From assembly GCA_029706075.1 (NCBI GenBank), contig JAINUG010000018.1:248001-312000 (forward strand): DNA of 64,000 nt. The letters are read 5' to 3'. The notes beneath the pieces were generated by a model. It saw only the letters and a list, made by a program, of their open reading frames with translations, did not search any database and was not told where the DNA came from. The stretch is from Aldrovandia affinis (Eukaryota; Chordata; Actinopteri; Notacanthiformes; Halosauridae). Each line of letters starts with the position of its first letter. Positions within the stretch are counted from its first letter, which is position 1. The position numbers and the translations under genes are program-made. Shown here in pieces: positions 22,353 to 32,737 of this stretch.

Positions 22353-23504
22353 ATTTGGACTTTAAGAAATCATTTGACAAGGTACCACATGAGAGGTTCA
22401 TTGCTAAAATGAATTCAGTAGGAATTGCAGGAGTTGTTTCAGAGTGGGTTCATAATTGGCTGCAAGGGTGAATACAACAGTAGGTGGGGCCGTATCTGAC
22501 CTCGGTGCTGTGGACAGTGATGTCCCGCAGGAATTGGTGCTGGGACCTCTGCTCTTCCTTATTTACATAAATGATCTTGATATGGACGTTAGTAGCAAAA
22601 TAGTTAAATTTGCAGATGATACTAAACTCGAGGGTTTGGCAAACAGTTTGGAATCGACTAAAGTAATCCAAGATGATTTAAACAAAATCCAAGAATGGGA
22701 AGATACGTGGCAGATGACATTCAATATTGTTAAATGTAAAGTTATGCATGTGGGAAATAAAAACATTAGACAGGAGTATTTTATGGGAGGAGAAAATTTA
22801 GTAGGTGTTCAATTTGAAAAAGACCTAGGAATTGTAGTTGACCAAAGTCTATCTGCATCAAAGCAGTGTTCTACAGCAGTGAAAAAAGCCAACAGGATGC
22901 TGGGATACATAGCAAAAGTATTGAGTATAAATCAAAGGAGGTTATATTAATGTTATATAATGCCTTTGTCAGACCTCACTTAGAATACTGTGTGCAGTTC
23001 TGGGCACCTCACTACAAGAAAGATATAGAAGCACTTGAAAAAGTTCAAAGAAGGGCAATTAAACTGATACTTGGTATGAAAGGTCAAAGTTATGAGGATA
23101 GACTTCAATCTATTTAGCAAACGGAGACTTACGGGGGATTTGATTGAGGTTTTTAAATTCCTAAAAGAGATCAACAAAGTGAAATACTAAAGATTTTTTA
23201 AGATAGGTGGAGTCAGCAGAACAAGAGGCCACAGGTGGAAATAAGTTAAAGGCAAATTCCACACAGATATTAGGATGTTTTTCTTTACACAGAGAGTTGT
23301 CAATGCCTGGAACAGCTTGCCAGGTCGGGTAGTAGAGGCAGAAACACTTGGGCTATTCAAGTCTAGGCTAAATGCAGTACTAGATATTCTTTAGATTAGG
23401 ACATCAACATTGGGGGACCAAATCAATTTATTAACAAGCCTAGATGGGCATTTTGAACTGAATATTGGGGGATGTGCCCGTTCCGTCGCCATTATGTATT
23501 CGCA

Positions 23505-24665
23505 CAATCAAGTTCTGCACTCACCCTTCCTAGTTGACTTTGTAGTTGAAGCAGAGTTTTGGTCTGGATTTTTAAGACCTCACAAAAAAAGTTATCCGTG
23601 GCCCACTTCTGGGCTTGTTTTTGATCCAGCCTCCTGGTTAAGTCACGCAGTTGCTCTTTCAGAACAGGGAGCTCTTAATTTTCCTTTTGTTCTATCAGGA
23701 GTGCTACAAAGGTGGTTTGTTGAAGTTCCTGCAGAGCCTGAATGTTCTCTTCTTGTGTGACCGACAGGTTCTTCAGTTTCAAAGAGTCCTCTTGCACTCC
23801 CTCTGGCTCTACAAGCTGCCCTGCTTGTTCTTTTAGTTGCATCTTCACCTCATCCAGCTGCGTCTCCAGCTCCTGCCTTCCCTCACGCTCTTGCTCCTCT
23901 CGGCTCCGGAGTTGCTCTGCCTCAGATACATAGGTCTCCGCTTCTCTGAGTTAGCCTAGTCTGTACATCCCCTAAGGCCCTGGTATACTCTTTGACCTTG
24001 TCCTGGGATTTCTGGAGGTCCAGACACTGCAGATGCTCTTCCTCCAACATCTGTGTTAGGTTTCTTACCTCTTCTTCCAGCTCCAGGCTGTGGGCTTGCA
24101 CATGTCTCACCTCATTCCCAAGAAAGTTTTTTTTTGCTCTCCAGCACCACAGCCATGGTCCCAATCTTCCTCAGGGAGTCCATGTGCTCATTCAGCAATT
24201 TCCCAATGGCCACCAGGTGACGCTCCTCCGAGGTCCCCAACTTAGCCTTTATCCTGTCCAGCTCAATCTGGGTATACTTCAGCTCTTCAACCTCCAGGAG
24301 GGTGACTCGCCATCGGTCCTCAACCATGGGCGCCCGTCTCTGGTTCTTCACCAGGGCTTCCTTCTGGTCAACACAACGTTTCTCCAATTTCTGGACCTCT
24401 TCCTCTTTGCCCTTAATTACAGCTATTGCCTCTCCCAATTCTGCTTCTAAACCTGCACACTTCTCACCCATTTTGGATTCCCTTTGCTGCATTTGTGGAT
24501 TACTTGGGTTATTTTTGCCCTTTTCTCTAGGGGGCACAACAGGGTTGGAGTGGTCCTTTCTCTTTTGGACTACTTTCTTTTGTTGTCCTCTCTTCAGTGT
24601 TTTCAACATCCTGTCTATTTCAAAGATGGCCTCAGCAACGTCGGGAGCCATTCCAGCCAAAAAGG
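23505..24665 (-). pseudogene. Unassigned coiled-coil protein frame, broken
   Basis: On - a Met at 24654 or 24660 (MAPDVAEAIFEID) opens a Lys/Glu/Gln/Leu-rich frame with clear heptad patterns: LEAELGEAIAVIKGKEEE, HSLELEEEVRNLTQMLEEE and ELETQLDEVKMQLKEQAG. The frame shifts once at an A-run near 24128-24136 and again near 23950, and has an in-frame TAA near 23680, so about 380 residues are spread over three frames. There are no obvious introns. Codon use is GC-richer than the surroundings. I do not recognise the family: it could be a processed pseudogene of a long coiled-coil gene, or an accessory/ORF1-like protein of an unidentified retroelement. Confidence 0.5.
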
Positions 24666-24704
24666 AGCATTAGAGGGCAGGACTTGCTTGAAAGGTGACT
24701 GAAG

Positions 24705-24990
24705 GAACACCGGTGCACTTTTGACAGGTGCTTGGGCCCCTCTGCCTCCAGCCAAGACTCCATGTCTGGATCCAGAGGGGTGACGTGGGTGAACTTCAGT
24801 TGATTGAACATACTCACACCACACCATCTGGCACCAACAATCATTCCATGGTCAAAGAAATTCAATTTCTTCCCCATTCTGATTTTTGGTCAGAACAACA
24901 TGTTCTCTTGAACCATGATTGGCTGATTAGATAATTGCATTAACGAGCAGGTGTACAGGTGTACCTAATAAAGAGTGTATATAAATTATA
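24705..24990 (-). mobile_element. Tc1-like element end fused to short foreign pieces
   Basis: At 24805-24985 the sequence matches the terminal part of the Tc1-like element at 46490-46690: MIVGAR on -, 'gattagataattgcattaa' and 'acaggtgtacctaataaag'. Immediately inside, 24778-24812 carries an L2-derived segment ('gtgacgtgggtgaacttca'), so the frame on - is a chimera of Tc1 N-terminus, an L2 scrap and unrelated sequence. It abuts the coiled-coil frame. Confidence 0.6.
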
Positions 24991-25497
24991 TATATATATG
25001 TATAGGAAGTAGACCAGTAATATCAATACAGCAAACAATATATGAATTTATTAACTAATATTTATTAACTAATAAGGAGTTGGGCCACCCTTTGCCTCAA
25101 TCCTTCTTGGGATGCTGTTATAGAAATTGTGAACAGTTTCTAGTGAGACGTTGGACTATTCTTCAAGAAAGAAAGCCATTCTTCATTCTTCCCAAGGAAG
25201 GAAGGAAAGTTATTTGAGAGGTGAAGGTGGTGGGAATCTACTTCACACTCTACATTCCACAACTTCTCATAAAGGTTCAATAATGCTTAATCTGATGATT
25301 GGGGAGGCCATGGAACGTGCTTGACTTCATCCTGGCGTTCATGAAATAGAGCAGTGTGTATTGGGGCATTATCATCTTGGAATATGAAACATCTTGAGGA
25401 AACTATTTTTGCATCTTAGGGTGCACATGGTTGCCTAAAATGGCATGTATTCTTGGCCATAATTCTACCATGCAGAATAATAATCGGACCCAATGAC

Positions 25498-26596
25498 CAG
25501 GGCCGTGCACAGACATTTTGGGGGGCAGGGGCTCAAGCAAAAAAAAAGGGCACTCACCCCACCCCGATGTTGCCACACCGCCGCCATCCATAATCACACA
25601 CTATGTTCATAACATGGAACCTGTTTAAATTCTACTGAAACACATTATTTGATGAAGAAACCACAGATTTGATGTAGTAATGCAAGTCAGTCAGTGTAAG
25701 TAATGCAGTCAGTCAGTGGTTTTTCTATATGCCATTTAGCAGACGCTTTTATCCAAAGCAACTTACAGTAGTGAATGCATACATTTTTCAGTATATGTGG
25801 TCCCAGTGGGAATTGAACCCACAATGTAAGCGTTGCAAATGCCATGCTCTACCTACTGAGCCACACAGACCAATGTTTAGCCATGTTTAGACCAATTCAG
25901 TCACATTAGATCGGTGGTTTCTTTGAGAAAGAAAGTTAGGAAGGATGCAATTTAATGGTATTCAAACAAAAAACTTTTATTTTAACAGGGAAACATACTG
26001 CTACATGGCCAAACAATAATACACTTTTAAACATCAAGTTTTTAGAAAACTGGCTATAAAGAAAAGGGGGTGACTACGCAAAACTGGTTAATGATAATTA
26101 GACTAGCTTACTTGCTCGAGGCTAGTAATGACAAAATTACAGCGTGAAGGTGGCAAGTCCTACTGACCTACTTCATAGTTTTTTTTAACAGATATATAAC
26201 ATAAAAAGTAAGTAAGTGTTGTTTAATCGTGGTTTCATAATTAAAACAGTGCCTACCTGAGTGATATCATTCACCGTAACCGAACTGGGGCTGCGGATGC
26301 GGTGCTTTTCATGACAAGTTGTATTCGGAATGTCGGAAGATGCGAGGTTGATTGATTGAGTGAGACAAAACCATTTGGAAGGGGGTTGGAGAGTGGAGTA
26401 CTTTTTAAATTGATAAGGTGTATTTTTTTGTGGATACTACTATACATTTCCCTCTTTATATTTGATAGAATTTCAATAACAAATAAAGGAAAAAATTTAT
26501 TAAATTAAAACCAGCCAAAAAAGGGCACTTTTTGACTCTGAGGGCAAAAGGGTAGGGGCTCAAGCCCCCCTTGGGCCCTATCTGTGCACGTGCCTG
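25498..26596. mobile_element. hAT-type MITE (1.1 kb) with 8-bp target duplication
   Basis: The left end CAGGGCCGTGCACAGAC and the right end, reverse-complemented, CAGGCACGTGCACAGAT form inverted termini starting CAGG. They are flanked by the 8-bp direct repeat CCAATGAC (25490-25497 and 26597-26604). The 8-bp duplication and CA-start ends are diagnostic of hAT. No transposase is present. A separate SINE lies inside at about 25720-25875. Confidence 0.9.
25720..25875 (-). mobile_element. tRNA-derived SINE inside the hAT MITE
   Basis: Read on -, it has an A box TGGCTCAGTAGG, 'agagcatggcatttgcaac' and a B box GGTTCAATTCC, then a tail 'ttgctttggataaaagcgt'. It is a different SINE family from the one at 22126: the tRNA part is different and the body is shorter. 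Confidence 0.75.
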
Positions 26597-26850
26597 CCAA
26601 TGACTGCCACAAGATGGCTGCCCATACCATGACAGATCCACCACCATGTTTAACAGTTGGGAACAGGCAATGTGGGTTAAAGGCTTATTTAGGCTTTCTC
26701 CAAATATAAACCCATCCAGATGTAGTAAAAAGACCATATCACCTTCTTCCACTACTCAGAAATTCAGGTTTTGTGCTCACTACACCAGGTTATGCATTGT
26801 TGTGTATTAACACATTACCTTGGTACATTGTCTGCAATATAAACTATTCA

Positions 26851-27204
26851 CTTATTAAAATATTAAAGATGACCCTTAGTACTTTACTGCTACATATGCT
26901 AAATATACATTACTCTCTGATTTAATGGGATATTTATAAAGGGCAACACTCTAAGGATAATTAAAAAGGCAACACTCTTACAATAGGACTGCGTCCATAT
27001 TGAAATGACTGAACATTGGGGGGCACCGCCCCTGCAGGCGCAAAAGATGCACTGCTCCCCCCCCGGCCCCTCCATACTCGGCACAGATGCTTACAACTCT
27101 ACATAAATTGTGAATGTCCACCTCTTTGCTCTTTGTTTTGGACATAATCATTTATAAATCTAAATCTCACCTCTCCACTTTCTATCCCTGTTCCCTCCCT
27201 GTCT
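26851..27204. other. Intergenic stretch
   Basis: Nothing coding is supported. A G/C-run segment near 27015-27070 ('ggggggcaccgcccctgca') may be a decayed DNA-element end. Confidence 0.4.
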
Positions 27205-28059
27205 GTGGCAAGTAGGGGAGAGCGGGTATCAACCAAACACATTTTGTTTTTGGCTCATTTCTGAAAATATATTTTGTTAGACTAATCATGTTTTTATACA
27301 AGGAACATACAAGTCTCTGCTACGATTACACGTCATAACTACATTTCTGGAACATTTCAGTTGTTAACAATTCAACCGAAAGTAACAGGGTTGAAAAGTA
27401 ACATGCGTTGGGCTAGATGTAACACTGCCTGGGATGTGTTAAAAGTCGATGCAAACTAAATTGATTAGATACAATTCACTGTTATATTAGCCAAATAGAA
27501 CTCTCAATACAACTATTGATTATATTTGGTTTGATAATATCTCATGTTGGTGAAAATGAATTGCAGGTTCAACATTATTTGCCGTCATATGATGGACTTC
27601 TTACCTTATCAGCTATCATCGATCCAAACTATATTTTGCCAGCCATATCAACCAAGACTTCTACCCTACATGTCAACCGAATGTGAAAAAGGGAGGATAT
27701 TTCTCATTACTTATGTTATATAATGTTATTTAGGCTATTAAAAACATATATTGACCTAAAGTTATTGATAAGGAAAATCACATTGCTAATCAATAATCTA
27801 TTGACAACATTGTGTCATAGCCCTCGATACATTGCTCATGTGCCCATCTCTCACAAGAAGAGCACTTCATCCACACCTCCCCGGGACAGATGAGGCAAAC
27901 TCTTCACCGCACACCAAACAGACACAGCTCTTGCTTGGTGCAAGGTTAGTTTCAGTGTTCTTTTTTGTTTACCCTTTTCCCCAATTTTGTGCCTCACTTT
28001 TGGCTCACACTTCTTCCTCTACCAGTCCCCCGCTTCCTGCTTCAGGGCAACCTTGACCG

Positions 28060-29109
28060 GTGTGTCCGTCAGAATTGTGGTGACTTTCCTCTTTGTCCCC
28101 TTGGTGCTGACCTTGGTTGCCTCAGCCTTGGGGAGAGGGCGTACAGCGACAGGGTTGAAACCTCGGGCAGAGGTCGAAGGGACAGCAGCAGGCCTGAGAT
28201 GGTGGCAGCAGGGAATGTAACAGCAGCAGTGGGCCTGAGATGGAGGCCGAGTGAGCTATGCCCGCAGCTGTAGGGTCCAGGCATGCACGATCAAGGATCT
28301 TCATCAGGTTATCAAAGAAGCTTTTGACATTGGTGCGGTTGAAGCTGGTTGCCCTGGAGAGACTTGTAGCTTGGGGTTTTCTAATGGACAGCTGCGGGTT
28401 TCTTTTCAGGAATGAAGTAAACCAGTCCTTTCATGCCATTCCATGGCAATTCCAGGACTCTTTCCAGCTTATTCTTTTTTGCAAGCTCAAATGCAAGCTG
28501 TCATACCTGAAAATACATTTATAATTAATATTTTATTAGTTCATTTTAAACATGAAGTTGTTATTTGTATTAGTGTAACTTAACATTTAACACACTCTTA
28601 TGAATGTAACTTATTAGATGATTGTATGAATTTAACTTATTCCATTAATAACTTTTGTTTAACTTATTAAAGACAGACAGACACACTTAACAGGAGGGTT
28701 TTCTTATCTAATCTTAACCTTTATTAGCCTACCTCTCTGAGAGTCCATAATACATTGCTGATGCTGCTTTAAGGTACTGCCTCAACTTTAAGGTAGCTGC
28801 ATTAAACACCTGTCTGTGGCGTGAGTAGCCAACAATGATGGACAATGTGTCTGTGATCCCTGCTGCTTCCAACTTCCTTTTCTCCCTGACATATCGGTGG
28901 AGTGTAACATGGCAGATGCCATAGCTCTTGGCAACACTCCTAACTGATTTAAGCTTGGCAACCTCAGCTGCTGCCATCTCTAGGACCTCCCTAGTTACTC
29001 CCCTGTCTGTGGTCCTTTTTCCATTTCTCATTTTCCTGTGGAAAAAGACAAGCATGTTGTTCACTATTTTGCTGTTTATATTTAATTCTGTCTTATCAGT
29101 ATATGCCAT
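28060..29109 (-). pseudogene. pogo/Tigger-like transposase remnants
   Basis: The 28729-29109 frame has KRTTDRGVTREVLEMAAAEV, then KSVRSVAKSYGICHVTLHRYV, a psq-type helix-turn-helix, and ends SAMYYGLSER. A GT-type donor (GAG|GTAGGC) there and an acceptor (TTTTCAG) near 28508 suggest an intron. The next exon reads LAFELAKKNKL and PWNGMKGLV, then [13 protein letters not shown] (on - near 28300), then TKRKVTTILTDTP near 28090. That order matches the linker regions of Tigger/pogo DDE_1 transposases. Most of the catalytic core is deleted and the frames conflict, so it is inactive. Confidence 0.6.
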
Positions 29110-30208
29110 TGTATATGTGCTTGATCTGTCTTTTAATATATATTTTCATTGTATTATGTGTTTTGTATTATGTGTGGCTAGTTGGTGTACAGGTGTACAT
29201 TTCCTGATGATGAGATCAATAAAGCATTTCTACTTCTACGACTAGTACTGCTTTATATTAGGCGGCATACAGGGTTGGGAGGGTTACTTTGTAAATGTAA
29301 TTAGTGCCTGAATACTGATTACATGGCTCTGAAAGTAATCCGATACGAATACAGTTACATGTCTCAAAAAAGTAACGTATTCAGATTACTTTTAGAATAC
29401 TTTTGGATTACTTACTTTTTCCATCACAGATGGGTATGTTTTGGGGTACAGGAGACATTGGGAAGCTGTTATATAGCCAAAGGTGGTGCTACTTAGTACT
29501 AAAAGGGTGCTCAAACTTTTGCACACGCCATGTTCACTTTTTTATTTTATCAGTAATACATTTAAATAGTTATTATGCATTACACTTTGAAAAAAGGATG
29601 TCATGTTCAACTTTCCACTGTGTTGAGGTCAGGTCAGCTTCTGTTCATTTAATAATAAATACTAATACATTTGAGATGTCAATTTAGCTAAATATATGCA
29701 ATATTGTATCTGCATTTTTTGTTGTAGTCATCATCATTAACATGTTATGGAATTAGAATGGACAGATTAAAAATTAATCATAATAAAAAGCAAAGGGAAA
29801 TTGAAAGGCAAGTTATTTTACTGTTTTGATGGCTCATCATGAGCATAACTCAAACACAGCATCTGAAACAATGTAATAACTTTTGAAACTTTTTTTGGCA
29901 CTGGAATAACAGCGACTTGTAAGGGATATGGCTTAGAAAAGTGCCAGTGTTGGCGGGCTGTGTAACGGCGAATGCTCGGCAGTGCATAATGTAATTGACG
30001 TATAGTAGGGTACAATTGGCTACCAAATTGGGAGAAAACTGGGAAAAATAAAAAGAATAAAATAAAATGTCATCGTTTCAACAATAAAGAAAGCAGTATA
30101 AAATTAGCAGAGCAGTTAATGCGATGCCTTAAACCGTAGGCTAAGGTCAGGTAACAGCACATTACTGCAGAACTGTGTTCATTAAGCTGAAGGTTAGCTA
30201 ACGTCGAC

Positions 30209-30490
30209 TTACTCCAAGTGCTTTTTAAGATTCGAAGTCGAGTCCTTTGATGCCGACAGTATCTTTATTCCTGGAAGACACAAGGTACACTGGACCGACA
30301 GATTTTTCCCATGTTCTTCTTTAAACTGGAAATTGTGTCGATAACGCCACGAACAAACCATCTTGTCGCTATCAATGTTTGTCTGAGTGTGGGCGCGCGC
30401 TTTTTTTTTAACACATTTTTCACGTTCTGTGCAGCGGCTGTAGTTTTCGTGAGCTGTGTGATGATAATCATGTAGGCGTGATAATTTCAT
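30209..30490 (-). pseudogene. BED zinc-finger exon of a hAT transposase
   Basis: The 93-residue frame ends in a BED-type finger: WRYRHNFQFKEEHGK, then VQCTLC (the CxxC pair), then STSNLKKHLE (the distal His region). This is the usual N-terminal DNA-binding domain of hAT transposases. The coding sequence meets an in-frame stop directly after HLE, but the junction reads TTGGA|GTAAGTCG on -, a good 5' splice site, so this is likely exon 1. No following exon is visible inside the element. Confidence 0.65.
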
Positions 30491-30600
30491 GCTGTAGCTT
30501 TAGTAATGAATATCAGCTCATTTGTTTGTAAGGAAAACTTTCCACCAAGAATTCCAATAAGTATTCCAAAATGTATTCACTTCAGGTTTATTAAAGTAAC

Positions 30601-31747
30601 TACATTTTACATTTACATTTTAAGCATTTAGCAGACGCTCTTATCCAGAGCGACTTACAAGATGTGCATTAATACAAGGCGAGAACAATCAAAGTTAGCG
30701 TACAAGATCAGTGCAGTAAAACGGCAAAAGACATCATTGCAGGCAACTGCGTATCATACCTGTAACATTGGGAAAGAAAAGGTTAGTGGGTGTTTTTTTT
30801 TTTTTTTTTTTTTTTTAAACAAGTAAACAGATTGACTAGATGGACAGTGTTCAGTGGTAGTGGAGTCTGAAGAGGTGGGTTTTGAGTCTCTTGCGGAAGA
30901 TTGAAGTGATTCCGCAGTCCTGACCGATTGCGGGAGGTCGTTCCCAACGAGGGACCAGGACAGAGAAGAGGCGAGACCGCGAGGAGCGGCTGCCAGGCGC
31001 CCGGAGGGATGGGGCAGTCAGTCTGCCAGCGGAGGCGGAGCGGAGGGGTCTGGACGGGGTGTAGGGCGTGATGAGTGACTGGAGGTACGGGGAGCAGTAC
31101 CTTTGGCCGCTTGAAAAGCCAGCACCAGTGACTTGAATCTGATGCGTGCTGCGATGGGGAGCCAATGCAGAGAGGAGAGTAGAGGGGTGACGTGGGTGAA
31201 CTTCGGCTGGTTGAACACCAGGCGAGCAGCAGCGTTCTGGACTAGTTGCAGTGGCTTGATGGCACAGGCCGGAAGGCCTGCCAGCAAGGAATTGCAGTAG
31301 TCCAGACGTGAGATCACCAGGGCCTGGACCAGGAGTTGAGTGGCCTCTTGGGAGAGGAACGGTCTGATCCTCCGGATGTTGTGGAGGGAGAAACGGCAGG
31401 TCCGAGATCGCTGCAATGTGGCTCGAGAAGCACAGCTGGTTGTCCAGGGTTACCCCAAGACTCCTGGCAGACTGGGACGGAGACACTATGGAGCCTTCCA
31501 CGGTAATTGACGCATCAATCATCGGGGAGCCCTTCGCTGGGAGGAAGAGCAGCTCTGTCTTCCCCAGGTTCAGCTTCAGGTGGTGGGTGGACATCCATGC
31601 GGAGATGTCAGCCAGGCATGCAGAGATCCGTGCCGGGACCTGGGTATCAGATGGAGGGAAGGAGAGAAACAGTTGAGTGTCATCAGCATAACAGTGATAG
31701 GAAAAACCATGAGCAGAAATAACAGAGCCAAGTGACTTGGTGTACAG
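30601..31747 (-). mobile_element. 5'-truncated L2 LINE
   Basis: On - it encodes the last part of an L2 RT: STHHLKLNLGKTELLFLPA, RTCRFSLHNIRRIRPFL, ISRLDYCNSLLAGLPA, QNAAARLVFNQPKFTHVTPL and FRKRLKTHLFRLH. One frameshift separates the N- and C-terminal halves near 31400. The tail has 'gcatttagcagacgctctt'. A T-run at 30798-30821 is a simple-sequence expansion. It starts at the same internal nucleotide as the copy at 34943 and lies inside the hAT element. Confidence 0.85.
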
Positions 31748-32060
31748 TAACTGTATTCAGATTACTCGTTTTTCAAATGTAACGCGAGCTGAATACAGTT
31801 ACTTGATTTTTGTATTCTGATTACGTAACGCCGTTACATGTATTCCGTTACAACCCAACCCTGGTGGCATATTTGTAACACTGGGGGGCTCCGATTGTTG
31901 TTCTCCAATTCCAACAGCTTTCAGCTCAAAGAAGGTAGGGTCGACTGTTGTCATATAACAGGAAATATATTGCTGTAGCTCTGGTGCAACCACATAAATA
32001 GTTGGTGTTTATTTGTACCCCGCATTAGTTTGATCCCCGCTCTTCCTCACCTCTCAGTTA

Positions 32061-32399
32061 GCTGCTACTCTGCCAGTTATTAATTCACTTAATACACTAT
32101 TCAGCTGAACATGTTACTAATGCTAACGTTACTCCTACTTCAACGTAGTCTGTGTATCTGTTTGGTGACGACAGAGATTCTAGTGCTCCTGACGCTTGTC
32201 AAATGGACGCTTGTCAAAACACTTGGAAGAGAGGATTCTTTTTCTGCATGGACCTAGTGCCGTTTCATCCACGTTTTTAGTTCAAAACTATTTTTGGGAT
32301 ATTTTCAACAGAAAAATAATCTTTTATTAGGCCTACTCTTAAAAAGTGATGATGACATGTCCCCATCGTCCCCGGTGGGGGATTAATATTCATTAATAT
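32061..32399. other. Intergenic stretch with dispersed repeat copy
   Basis: No gene is seen. 32270-32350 carries the third copy of the 'tttttagttcaaaactattt' repeat also found at 10121 and 10264, followed by 'gacatgtccccatcgtccc'. Confidence 0.45.
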
Positions 32400-32737
32400 G
32401 AAACACATATGTAGACACCTTTTCATTGAAATTCTGTTACTTTAAAATAGATTTAATTGAGTGTTTTTTTAAATTATTTTGTGTTTTCACATTTTATTTT
32501 CTTACTTGATGGAATCAAAATGGATTTAATTGGGATTTCTTGCCACTGACCAACACAAAAATACTCTATTATGTTAAATAAAAAACAACTCTACACCTTT
32601 TTCTTCTTAATTTAATTACAAATAAGAAACAGACAATAATTGATTGCATTGATTGAAGTATTCACCTCTTTTCTAAGACGCACCTAAATAAACTGGTGCA
32701 ATCAATTGTCTTCAGAGGTCACATAATTATTTGATTG

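Larger units (their letters stand above)
20515..23500 (+). pseudogene. CR1-like LINE reverse transcriptase, interrupted and decayed
   Basis: Read on + and skipping two insertions, the RT blocks of a fish CR1/Rex1-type LINE appear in order. They include TREEIINMPKCIAK (before the LTR at 20696), GPDG, INGEIPDDWKQGSTIPIYKKG, GPRNYKPVSLT, LVLGPLLFLIYINDLD, IVKFADDTKLEG (catalytic FADD), VRPHLEYCVQFWAPHYKKD and LEKVQRRAIKLILG. The 3' tail continues to the 'cattatgtattc' region near 23500. Frameshifts and stops separate the blocks. A solo LTR (20696-21682) and a SINE (22126-22352) split it. Parts of the same or a close family recur at 18550, 54655 and 57085. Confidence 0.85.
25060..26850 (-). mobile_element. 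Tc1/mariner-like element split by a hAT MITE
   Basis: 'ggagttgggccaccctttg' (25076) marks a known-looking Tc1-like subterminal region. On - the right part (26600-26760) encodes transposase blocks including NMVVDLSWYGQPSCGSHW, equivalent to the GG(S/G)VMVWA region. The left part (25070-25490) holds degenerate C-terminal sequence. No intact transposase remains. The hAT MITE at 25498-26596 interrupts it. Confidence 0.6.
29270..31863 (-). mobile_element. hAT-like transposon with BED-finger first exon
   Basis: The termini are inverted: the left is CAGGGTTGGGAGGGTTAC and the right, reverse-complemented, is CAGGGTTGGGTTGTAACGG. The flanks CGGCATA and TGGCATA give a candidate 7-bp duplication with one C/T difference. 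Inside are repeated 'gtaac...gattac' subterminal motifs, a BED-type zinc-finger exon (30209-30490) and an inserted L2 copy. The catalytic hAT transposase is absent, so it is non-autonomous now. Confidence 0.65.
27205..32060 (-). mobile_element. pogo/Tigger-like DNA transposon, decayed and nested
   Basis: The left end region 'ggggagagcgggtatcaac' (27217) and the right end, reverse-complemented 'gaagagcggggatcaaac' (about 32040), look like imperfect inverted termini. Between them on - lie remnants of a psq-type helix-turn-helix transposase (28060-29109). A hAT element (29270-31863) with an L2 insertion inside it accounts for most of the length. The pairing of the termini is inferred. Confidence 0.5.
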
